Assembly: GCA_030586765.1 (NCBI GenBank)
Contig: JAUQZZ010000020.1
Coordinates: 1 to 18,496 of the forward strand
Reading direction: 5' to 3'
Source: Candidatus Brocadiales bacterium
GTDB taxonomy: Bacteria; Planctomycetota; Brocadiia; Brocadiales; Bathyanammoxibiaceae
DNA: 18,496 bases
Part shown: piece by piece, positions 1 through 6,504 of the stretch
Layout of the letters: each line of letters opens with the position of its first letter
Numbering within the stretch: position 1 is the stretch's first letter
Notes under the pieces: generated by a model
Databases searched by the model: none
What the model was told of the DNA's origin: nothing
What the model saw: the letters and a program-made list of their open reading frames with translations, nothing else
Program-made: the position numbers and the translations under genes

Positions 1-33
1 ATGCGAGATTCTTCGCCCACCGAAGGGCCTAAG

Positions 34-123
34 TTGTAGTGGCAAAGTCGTGCCTTAGGCAGATGCGCCTCCGGCGTGACTTGCTTTGCTAAAAAGTAAG
101 TCGAGCGAGCTCGACCACTACAA
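34..123. repeat. Palindromic non-coding element with TTGTAG ends
   Basis: The outer arms TTGTAGTGG (34-42) and CCACTACAA (115-123) are perfect 9-base inverted repeats. Inside lie GCAAAG (42-47) with CTTTGC (84-89), CGCC (66-69) with GGCG (73-76), and a side hairpin GTCGAG (100-105) with CTCGAC (110-115). Two further pairings sit just outside or across the left arm: CTTCG/CGAAG at 11-25, and GCCTAAG (27-33) with CTTAGGC (54-60). I see no reading frame in 1-155. The nested structure resembles a REP or miniature repeat element rather than a simple terminator, although it lies directly downstream of the LarA-family gene and could also end its transcript. Confidence 0.5.
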
Positions 124-155
124 TTATATCAAGGCCCCGCATATGCAGGGAGGAC

Positions 156-1385
156 CTAAGGTATGAGGTTGCCTCTCGGGTCTAATTTAATCTCCTCTGG
201 TGGGGAGAGCACCTCCAGGTCTCGTCTGGCCTCAAGCTCATTTCCGTAGGCCTCCGATACCCTTAAGGTCTCAAGGTCACGGGTATTCTTTATCCACATC
301 GCCCTGGTCTCCTCTGGACTAACCAGTCCCAGGGTGGAGAGGGCCTGCTCCAGGGCCTCTCTATCTGTATCGTATGTGATGGGTATCTTTGCCCCCTCGG
401 GCCTTAGTGCAGCGATGCAGTTTACATAGGTGTCTGTAAGATTTATCTTATCCACCAGCCTCCTGGTAGTAAAATCTGCAAGGCCTATGCCGCAGGCATT
501 GCCCTCGGATTTATCCGTCAGGTCCCTGACGAAGATTCTCTTTATCTTTACCCTCTCATCGCCTTTCCTACCTATTATAGTGGTGTCCATCCCTGTGCCG
601 CTTATATCCTTACCCATCTCATCAACTATAAGGAGGTCTGCCTCCTTGAAGGGGAGTTTTGCCATGAGTTGAAAGGACCTTTCCAGGAGTTGAGGTTCTT
701 TGTCCAGAAATTCCTCAGGCAGTAAGGCCCTTAGCCCTACCACCTCACCCCTGGCGTTTTCTAGAATAGCCAGGCCAAAGAGTATGGGGAGCCTCTGGAG
801 GAGGATAGGGGCAACGCAATTGACTATCTCTTCCCAGGGGTATTCTAGCACTGCTCGGTGATAGAGTTGAGCGCCCTGGTGTTTACCCAGGCCCACCAGG
901 AGCATCTTCACCAGCCCACTCTCTATCCTGCCGCTAAAGCGGGTGTGGGGCTTGATTCGATTGATGAGGACTATGTGCTGGGCCTCTGAGGTGTGCTTGT
1001 CTGTATACACAGGGAAGCCAAAGGGGCTTGTACCCATCCTTACCACATTCATGGAGGACCTGATGGACACACCCATAGAGGCCTCTGAGATGCCGTATTG
1101 GGCAAGGACCTTTACCTGCCCCTGGGCAGTAGCGCCCCCATGACTGCCCATGGCTGGCACAATAAAGGGGTTGGCTCCTAGCCCATGGAGTGCCTCAATC
1201 ACCCTTCTGGTAATGAGGTCTATCTGCGGGATACCCCTGGAGCCTGCTGTTACTGCAACGGTGTCGCCTGGCCTGAGCTTGGCTTCTAAAGAGAGTCTGG
1301 AGACCTCTTGACTTACTGCACCCGTAACATCCTCAATCCTAGGGGCAGAAATCCTCTGCCTTATCCTTATCATCCTTGGATGCAT
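156..1385 (-). CDS. LarA-family (DUF2088) nickel-pincer racemase/epimerase homologue
   Basis: This 409-residue protein belongs to the lactate-racemase family, whose characterised members use the nickel-pincer nucleotide (NPN) cofactor to racemise or epimerise 2-hydroxy acids. Visible family features are an N-terminal Rossmann-like half, the GSHGGAT motif at about 80-86 (H82 near the position of a catalytic His of LarA), and a stretch from I141 to A172 containing KPHTRFSG (H147), K160 and K168. K160 is a plausible equivalent of the Lys that holds the pincer cofactor; this alignment is mine by eye. The substrate cannot be inferred, and it need not be lactate. The gene is last in the leftward cluster, 28 bases after the DUF502 gene. 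The start at 1385 has only a weak GGGA as ribosome site; a second ATG at residue 5 is possible. larB lies at the other end of the window. Confidence 0.8.
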   Translation of the reverse strand: MHPRMIRIRQRISAPRIEDVTGAVSQEVSRLSLEAKLRPGDTVAVTAGSRGIPQIDLITRRVIEALHGLGANPFIVPAMGSHGGATAQGQVKVLAQYGISEASMGVSIRSSMNVVRMGTSPFGFPVYTDKHTSEAQHIVLINRIKPHTRFSGRIESGLVKMLLVGLGKHQGAQLYHRAVLEYPWEEIVNCVAPILLQRLPILFGLAILENARGEVVGLRALLPEEFLDKEPQLLERSFQLMAKLPFKEADLLIVDEMGKDISGTGMDTTIIGRKGDERVKIKRIFVRDLTDKSEGNACGIGLADFTTRRLVDKINLTDTYVNCIAALRPEGAKIPITYDTDREALEQALSTLGLVSPEETRAMWIKNTRDLETLRVSEAYGNELEARRDLEVLSPPEEIKLDPRGNLIP

Positions 1386-1413
1386 CGTGTCCCAGGGAGG
1401 TTAAAAGAGGAGA

Positions 1414-2112
1414 TTACACAGTCGGGAATAGCTTCTCTATCTCCTCAAATTGCTGATTGGGGGTGAGGACGCCGCCTGAGAATATAATCTTGATTCCCTC
1501 TTCCACAGTGAGGTGGGTTTCCTGTATTTCATTCTCGTTAATAAGTAATACAAAGCCCGAAGCAGGATTGGGGGCTGTAGGGACAAAGACACTGATTCTT
1601 TTATTCCCCTCCTTATCCACCAGGGAACCTGTTACAAAGCCAATAACCTTGTAGCCACTCTTGAAGAAGTCCAGCATTACTACCCTTCTAAAGGTGCTCG
1701 TTCCAGGCAGGGCTGCGGTGTGGATAAACTGTTTCGTGGTGTTGTAGATGGTCTTCACCAGGGGCGTCCTATCCACTATACCCTCGGCAAACCTGATGAT
1801 TCGCCTGCCAAAGAAATTGGTGGCAAAGGCACCAGCAAAATAAAGGACCATGAAGGCCATAATCAGGCCCAGGAGGAACATGAGGGGTGTCAAGATAGAA
1901 TCGGGTATCTTCAACTGTACCCAAGCAGATTGCATGAGCAACTTCTTTACCACAGGCACCATAGTTCCACCAGCAAAGGTGAAGATGAACTTGAGGACAT
2001 AAAAGGTTATATAAACTGGCAGCAAGACCAGGGCGCCAGCAATAAGCCTCTTCCTTATGTCTTTGGTAAATACCCCTATGAAGCTATGCTCTTTGTGTTC
2101 CTTTGTTTCCAT
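1414..2112 (-). CDS. DUF502 family membrane protein
   Basis: This 232-residue membrane protein of the DUF502 (COG2928) family has no firmly established biochemical role in bacteria. After a charged, His-rich N-terminus, the sequence has two hydrophobic segments (roughly residues 24-48 and 67-97). The conserved family core RTPLVKTIYNTTKQ lies at about 125-138, and FVPTAPNPASGF at about 184-195. The C-terminal half is soluble-looking with GGVLTP near the end. I chose the ATG at 2110-2112 because it follows AGAAGG at good spacing and begins METKEH. An ATG ten codons upstream (2142) would add a basic MPRRPRRS stretch that is really the end of the grpE frame. The chosen start overlaps grpE by 29 bases, which suggests translational coupling. 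Confidence 0.85.
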   Translation of the reverse strand: METKEHKEHSFIGVFTKDIRKRLIAGALVLLPVYITFYVLKFIFTFAGGTMVPVVKKLLMQSAWVQLKIPDSILTPLMFLLGLIMAFMVLYFAGAFATNFFGRRIIRFAEGIVDRTPLVKTIYNTTKQFIHTAALPGTSTFRRVVMLDFFKSGYKVIGFVTGSLVDKEGNKRISVFVPTAPNPASGFVLLINENEIQETHLTVEEGIKIIFSGGVLTPNQQFEEIEKLFPTV

Positions 2113-2611
2113 TTTCAAAGACCTTCTTGGCCTTCTGGGCAATTACACCTATCTTTACAATAGGCTGACGCACTACCTTTTCTCCAGAGGCGTAGCCCAC
2201 CCTCAGCTCCTCAATTACCACGGCCTCACCTATACTAGCTACATCTACTTCTACTAGCACATTGTGGCGGAAGGGGTCGTATCTCTCACCCACTACTTCC
2301 ATCTTCTTTACCCCTGCGGCCTCTATCAGACCCATGAGATTTCTGCATATAAGATTTATCCCTCCCAGGAGGGTCTTATAATCCACCCTCCTTTGCGCGG
2401 AGGCCAAGACCCTTTCCAAGTCATCCAGAACCACAAAGACATCGCTCATGGGTACGACCTCCCCATAACCCTCACTCCTGAGTCTCCGTAGTTCTTCCCG
2501 GCACATCTCTAGCTCTAGCCTCAGGGTGTCAAGAGAAACCTGGGGAGCACCCTCCTGAGAGAGCAAGGCAACGGGCCTCTTTTCTGGATGTTCTTCCTGT
2601 GAACTACACAT
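2084..2611 (-). CDS. grpE: Short GrpE-like nucleotide exchange factor
   Basis: GrpE releases ADP from DnaK in the Hsp70 chaperone cycle in the cytoplasm. The 175-residue protein shows the GrpE core: VVLDDLERVL at about 60-69, then GERYDPFRHN (108-117) and VIEELRVGYASGEKVVRQ (132-149), matching the family pattern G..FDP..H...EEL..GY...+.+R. The N-terminus is unusual. Only a short charged helix (about 26-47) precedes the core, so most of the long dimerising helix of standard GrpE, including the usual N-x-R-R-R stretch, is absent. The start codon lies inside the 3' end of the ispH-ubiA frame (8-base overlap), and the 3' end overlaps the DUF502 start. No dnaK, dnaJ or hrcA is in the window. This could be the only GrpE or a specialised paralogue. 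Confidence 0.85.
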   Translation of the reverse strand: MCSSQEEHPEKRPVALLSQEGAPQVSLDTLRLELEMCREELRRLRSEGYGEVVPMSDVFVVLDDLERVLASAQRRVDYKTLLGGINLICRNLMGLIEAAGVKKMEVVGERYDPFRHNVLVEVDVASIGEAVVIEELRVGYASGEKVVRQPIVKIGVIAQKAKKVFENGNKGTQRA

Positions 2612-4388
2612 ATTTTTCGAAAAAGTTGAGAAGTGGGGTCATTGCACCCATTTCCCACAAGAAAGCGAGGATCCCCGCCAGGACAAAGTTAAAGTCTACC
2701 ACTGCCTCACACGCCGCACCCTCGCCAATTACCCTTAAGTGATACAGAAAGAGATAGAGGCATGCATAAAAGACACAGGGTAAGAGAAAATAGCTGAAGT
2801 CAGAGGTCCAACCGAGGGAGGGACTGACTGCCAGCAGGCAGGCTATCATCGAGGCCACCACCACCAGCATTATCTTTGTCCACTTCTTACCAATAGCAAT
2901 AGGGATAGTCTCCTTACCCACTAACCTATCCCCCTGTATATCTCTAATATCCAGAATCACAGCCCTTATAAAGGTCATACTAAAGGCAAAGGCTAAAGCC
3001 ACCGCCAGGGTGGGCAGGGCTGAAGACTGACCTCCTACTATGAAGGGTATCAAGGCCGTGGTCAGTGCCCAGGCTATGCCAAAGAATATCTCCTTCGAAC
3101 CGGCAAACTGTTCAAGGCCCTTATACCTCAAGAGCCTGGAAAGACTCTCTGGAAGGAGATGTATCCTGAAAGCCAGGGCAAAGAAAACGCTAGCCAGGAA
3201 TATCATCAAGAATACAGAGAAGTCCAGTAAAAAGGCCAGTCCATAGGAAGCTACCAACCCAGCCAGACCAAAGGAAAGGAGGATTGTCCTATATTTGTCG
3301 TAAAGCCTGGCCATAGACGGTTCGTTGAGGGCCGCCGCCTCCCTGTTGGCTGTATTGTTTACCACATGCATAGAGAAGAGAAAGAGTGCGGCTATAGCGC
3401 AGTAGCTTATCTGTGGTTCCACCCCCAGTAGCACAGCATTAGCATAACTGAGGGATACTGCCCCTATGCCCAGGTAAAGGCAGCTCCCCACGAAGGTGTT
3501 AAGGAGCGTTTTTACACCTCTGCGTAGCCTCCCAGCCTTCTGTCTTTCATAAGCCGAGACCTTGTCTACTACCCTTTTTATGAGCCACTGCGGGGTAGAG
3601 GCCCCGGCTGTTACACCCACTACCTCGAAGTCCTCCAATTTTCTCACATCTAACTCATTTTCTGTCTCAACATGAAAGGTCGGTACGCCCTCATCCTCGC
3701 ATATCTTCACTAATCTGTTGGTATTGGCACTGCCCCTTCCCCCCACTACAATCATAGCATCTACACTCCTGCAGAGACTCACCACCTCGTCCTGCCTACT
3801 GGAGGTAGAATGGCACACCGTCTCAAAGACCTGACATTCAGCATATCTCTTCTTTAGCCTTGAGGTTACTTCTTTAAAGAGCCTCTTGTCCTGGGTAGTC
3901 TGTGCCACCACACAAACCTTATCCATAGGAGGAAGTTTTTCTATGTCTTCCAAAGAACCCACCACATGACCCTTGCCCTCAGCATAACCCAAAAGGCCCA
4001 CCACCTCAGCATGTCCTTCATCCCCCACTATCACCGTGGAGTAGCCCTGAGAGGAATACCTCTTTATGATGGACTGCACCCTCATAACCCTGGGACAGGT
4101 AGCATCACATATCTTTGCCCCTGAGGCCTCAATCTGCTTCCTGCGGAGGGGGGTAATCCCGTGGGCCCTTATGACTACTGTGCTATTAGAAAGGTCCTCG
4201 GTCTCCTTAACAGTACCTATGCCCTTTCTTTGTAATAACTCTAGGACCTGGGGGTTATGGATTAGGGGTCCGTCAGTATATACCCCACTGTTGCCCCTCT
4301 TTTCCTTGTAGGCGGCATCTAGAACGATATCCATGGCCCTGCGTACCCCCATGCAGAACCCCGCCGTCTTGGCGACCTTTACCTTCAA
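2604..4388 (-). CDS. ispH: IspH-UbiA fusion: HMBPP reductase joined to a prenyltransferase-like membrane domain
   Basis: Residues 1-277 are IspH (LytB), the [4Fe-4S] enzyme that ends the MEP pathway by reducing HMBPP to IPP and DMAPP. All three cluster cysteines are present: C12 in GFCMGV, C98 in DATCP and C192 in ETVCHST. So are H44, H76, H126 with E128, S220-x-N222 and S264. A basic linker (about 278-292) leads into a polytopic UbiA-superfamily domain (about 293-594, eight or nine membrane segments). Its second Asp-rich motif is intact (D480, D483, G486-D487-R488). The first, normally NDxxDxxxD, reads N344-N-T-A-N-R-E-A-A352, so no Asp remains. The start is TTG at 4388, supported by AGGAGGAG nine bases upstream and by the standard IspH N-terminus MKVKVAKTAGF; no competing in-frame ATG fits. 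First gene of a four-gene leftward cluster. Confidence 0.92.
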   Translation of the reverse strand: MKVKVAKTAGFCMGVRRAMDIVLDAAYKEKRGNSGVYTDGPLIHNPQVLELLQRKGIGTVKETEDLSNSTVVIRAHGITPLRRKQIEASGAKICDATCPRVMRVQSIIKRYSSQGYSTVIVGDEGHAEVVGLLGYAEGKGHVVGSLEDIEKLPPMDKVCVVAQTTQDKRLFKEVTSRLKKRYAECQVFETVCHSTSSRQDEVVSLCRSVDAMIVVGGRGSANTNRLVKICEDEGVPTFHVETENELDVRKLEDFEVVGVTAGASTPQWLIKRVVDKVSAYERQKAGRLRRGVKTLLNTFVGSCLYLGIGAVSLSYANAVLLGVEPQISYCAIAALFLFSMHVVNNTANREAAALNEPSMARLYDKYRTILLSFGLAGLVASYGLAFLLDFSVFLMIFLASVFFALAFRIHLLPESLSRLLRYKGLEQFAGSKEIFFGIAWALTTALIPFIVGGQSSALPTLAVALAFAFSMTFIRAVILDIRDIQGDRLVGKETIPIAIGKKWTKIMLVVVASMIACLLAVSPSLGWTSDFSYFLLPCVFYACLYLFLYHLRVIGEGAACEAVVDFNFVLAGILAFLWEMGAMTPLLNFFEKYV

Positions 4389-4441
4389 GTATTTTGCTCC
4401 TCCTCTTAGATAAGGGCTATACCTTGAGAAGATTGATTCTT

Positions 4442-4470
4442 TATATATCAGATTCTTTACATCTTGTCAA
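4442..4470 (-). promoter_or_regulatory. Sigma-70 promoter for the ispH-ubiA/grpE/DUF502/larA-like cluster
   Basis: On the minus strand the -35 hexamer TTGACA (complement of 4465-4470) is a perfect match. It is followed after exactly 17 bases by TATATA (4442-4447), five of six to the -10 consensus. Transcription would begin near 4435, giving a leader of about 45 bases before the TTG start. It lies in the 219-base gap after trpE, so the ispH cluster need not depend on trpE read-through. Confidence 0.75.
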
Positions 4471-4607
4471 AATAATTTGGCTTATGGCGTGTATTAGCTA
4501 TAGATATAGGCTAGTTTCAGCATATTCACCAGGGTTTCCTCCTCCCAAACCAAGAAGAGCTAGGAAGTGTCCCTAACCCTCCGCAGACCCCTGGCGCCCC
4601 ACCTAAC

Positions 4608-6098
4608 TTAACCCCCCATCCTTTCGGCCGCCTCAATGGCCTTTAGTAGCCCTTTTGCCTTGTTTAGGGTCTCTTCGTACTCCTTTTCAGGCACAGAGTC
4701 GGCCACTATACCAGCGCCTGCCTGGATGTAGGCCTGCCCATCCTTCAGTATAATAGTGCGGATAGTTATGCAGGTATCCATGCTGCCAGAGAAGTCTATG
4801 TAACCAACGGCACCTCCGTAAGGGCCCCTCCTGGTGGGCTCAAGCTCCTCAATAATCTCCATGGCCCTTATCTTTGGCGCACCCGAAAGTGTACCTGCGG
4901 GCAGGCAGGCCTTGAGGGTGTCGAAGGCGTTCTTATCCCCCCTCAACCTGCCTGTTACTGAGGAGGTGATATGCATAACATGGGAATACTTCTCAATTAT
5001 CATCTTATCCTCTATAGATACACTCCCATACTCAGCCACCCTTCCCACGTCATTTCTACCCAGGTCTACCAGCATTATATGCTCGGCGCGTTCTTTGGGG
5101 TCTGACAGCAGGTCCCTTTCCAGTTGTCTATCTTCCTCCTCTGAGCTGCCACGTCTCCTGGTGCCAGCTATGGGCCTTACCGTTACCTTGTTAGCCTCCA
5201 CCTTTACCATCACCTCGGGAGATGAACCTATAAGCTTAACATCTCCCATCTCAAGGTAGAACATATAAGGGGAAGGGTTTATTACCCTGAGGGCACGGTA
5301 TATATCTAGGGGACTGGCCTTTGTGTTGAGGCCCAACCTCTGGGAAAGCACCACCTGTAACACGTCCCCAGCCTTGATGTATTCCTTACACCGCTCTACT
5401 GCACGGAGGAACCTTTCTTTGTCAAAATTAGAGGAAAAACCCTTCTCTACCTTACCCTCTGGGGTGATATCGTCACTGAGGGTGAGAACCGGTGTCCTGA
5501 GCCTATCTATAAGTGCGTCTATCCTCTGTGTAGCCTTTTTATAGGCTGTAGCCGTATCCTGCCCATCTAACCAGGCACTGGACACCACCTTTATGGTCTT
5601 ATTAAGATGGTCAAATATTACCAGGGAATCAAAGAACATGAAAAAGAGGTCTGGTAACCCAAGGTCATCCAGGGCCTGAGTCGGAAGGGTCTCCACATAA
5701 CGGACAGTGTCGTAACCGAAGTAGCCCACAGCGCCCCCTGAGAAGCGAGGCAGCCCATGGACTGCTACAGGGGAAAACCTTTTTACCTCCCTCTCCAGTA
5801 CATCTAACGGGTCCTCGGTCTTAAAACGCTCCTTCTGGGCCCCTCGGGTTATCTCCATCTGGTGTCCCATGCATTTTACCTCCATGAAGGGCTCAACCCC
5901 CAAGAAGGAATATCTGGCCATTTTTTCTCCACCGGCTGCGCTTTCTAAGAGAAAGGCGTGCCCTGCCTGGGAGAGCTTCTGAAGGGCTGATACGGGCGTA
6001 AGGGTATCGGCCAGGAGCTGTCGATAGAGGGGCACTAGGTTGCCCTTATTGACCAGTCCCTTAAACTCTTCATAGGAAGGATAATAAAGGGATTTCAT
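4608..6098 (-). CDS. trpE: Anthranilate synthase component I
   Basis: TrpE turns chorismate into anthranilate, the first step of tryptophan synthesis, using ammonia from the glutaminase TrpG. At 496 residues it has normal full length. The N-terminal domain carries LLES (50-53), part of the site where tryptophan inhibits the enzyme. The chorismate-binding domain shows PIAGTRRRG (309-317), EHIMLVDLGRND (339-350), GTLSGAPK (402-409) and RGPYGGAVGY (424-433). The PIAGT form points to TrpE rather than the PabB paralogue, which has PIKGT. No trpG or other trp gene is adjacent in the window, so the gene is solitary or the pathway genes lie elsewhere. The start at 6098 has no good ribosome site: the nearest AGGA is about 15 bases upstream. 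Confidence 0.95.
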   Translation of the reverse strand: MKSLYYPSYEEFKGLVNKGNLVPLYRQLLADTLTPVSALQKLSQAGHAFLLESAAGGEKMARYSFLGVEPFMEVKCMGHQMEITRGAQKERFKTEDPLDVLEREVKRFSPVAVHGLPRFSGGAVGYFGYDTVRYVETLPTQALDDLGLPDLFFMFFDSLVIFDHLNKTIKVVSSAWLDGQDTATAYKKATQRIDALIDRLRTPVLTLSDDITPEGKVEKGFSSNFDKERFLRAVERCKEYIKAGDVLQVVLSQRLGLNTKASPLDIYRALRVINPSPYMFYLEMGDVKLIGSSPEVMVKVEANKVTVRPIAGTRRRGSSEEEDRQLERDLLSDPKERAEHIMLVDLGRNDVGRVAEYGSVSIEDKMIIEKYSHVMHITSSVTGRLRGDKNAFDTLKACLPAGTLSGAPKIRAMEIIEELEPTRRGPYGGAVGYIDFSGSMDTCITIRTIILKDGQAYIQAGAGIVADSVPEKEYEETLNKAKGLLKAIEAAERMGG

Positions 6099-6231
6099 AA
6101 CTTAAAAAGGAGGTCCTAAGAAATTTTGTGGACATAGGGGCGGTCATGCCGCAAGTCCGTGCGACAGATTCGCCTGCGGCGAACTTCCAGTCCGCCTAGG
6201 CAGACAAGACGCCTCTATTGTGCCTCTTATA
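6099..6231 (-). promoter_or_regulatory. Structured trpE 5' leader
   Basis: The predicted transcript from the promoter at 6239-6267 has about 130 untranslated bases that are much more GC-rich than the flanking spacer. In RNA sense it contains GUCUGC-CUAG-GCGGAC, a perfect UUCGCC-GCA-GGCGAA hairpin (6169-6183 on the plus strand), and GCGG/CCGC nested inside GGAC/GUCC. A pyrimidine-rich stretch (CCTCCTTTTT) follows next to the start codon. There is no leader peptide with tandem Trp codons and no regular GAG/UAG repeat series of the TRAP type. It may be a transcribed palindromic repeat or an attenuator of unknown type. Confidence 0.4.
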
Positions 6232-6238
6232 ACAAGTC

Positions 6239-6267
6239 ATTTTATTACATCCTCTTAGAACTGTCAA
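6239..6267 (-). promoter_or_regulatory. Sigma-70 promoter for trpE
   Basis: On the minus strand a perfect TTGACA (complement of 6262-6267) is followed after 17 bases by TAAAAT (6239-6244), five of six to consensus. The start of transcription would be near 6232. No operator-like palindrome overlaps the hexamers closely enough to name one. Confidence 0.7.
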
Positions 6268-6504
6268 TGAGTATGGGAGGCAAAAAGTCTTGTATTAGTC
6301 TTTTCCCTCTGGAAAATCTGCTAACTATGATTATAATAAAACTTTAAAGAACTGGGTAAGGCATCCCACTGCACCAATAGAGTGCAGAGTTTGTTCAGAC
6401 AGGCGAGATGCCTGTGTTACAGAGAGCTTTCCTGCATCTTCTTGTGTTTCTCAGAGGTCTCACAATATCAAGAATTTTCAGAATAGAGAGAGAGGCTCAT
6501 ATAC
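6268..6504 (+). other. degP upstream region with two hairpins, no clear promoter
   Basis: No gene is visible in this stretch. It holds an isolated TATAAT at 6332-6337 without a matching -35 box, then two small hairpins in series: CTGCAC (6369-6374) with GTGCAG (6382-6387), and ACAGGC (6399-6404) with GCCTGT (6410-6415). A purine-rich GAGAGAGAGG about ten bases before the degP ATG is the likely ribosome site. If transcription begins just after the TATAAT, both hairpins would lie in the degP leader. An alternative sigma factor promoter is possible, as is common for degP, but I cannot point to one. Confidence 0.35.

Noticed and set aside
1720..2163. Open frame of 147 codons on the plus strand
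   Set aside because: It is antisense to the DUF502 and grpE genes, which have clear family motifs, and its own peptide has no recognisable pattern.
4389..4607. Small gene or terminator in the trpE-ispH gap
   Set aside because: The short plus-strand frame here overlaps the ispH promoter and has no coding character; no GC-rich stem with a T-run follows trpE.
4834..5259. Open frame of 141 codons on the plus strand
   Set aside because: It is antisense to the catalytic core of trpE; the Ser/Leu-rich peptide is the mirror of trpE codon use.
6199..6243. Possible Trp leader peptide upstream of trpE on the minus strand (MTCYKRHNRGVLSA)
   Set aside because: Its ATG overlaps the -10 box, so it would lie upstream of the predicted transcript start, and it has no Trp codon.
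6159..6347. Open frame of 62 codons on the plus strand in the trpE-degP spacer
   Set aside because: It runs through the trpE promoter and GC-rich hairpins; composition changes abruptly midway and there is no ribosome site.
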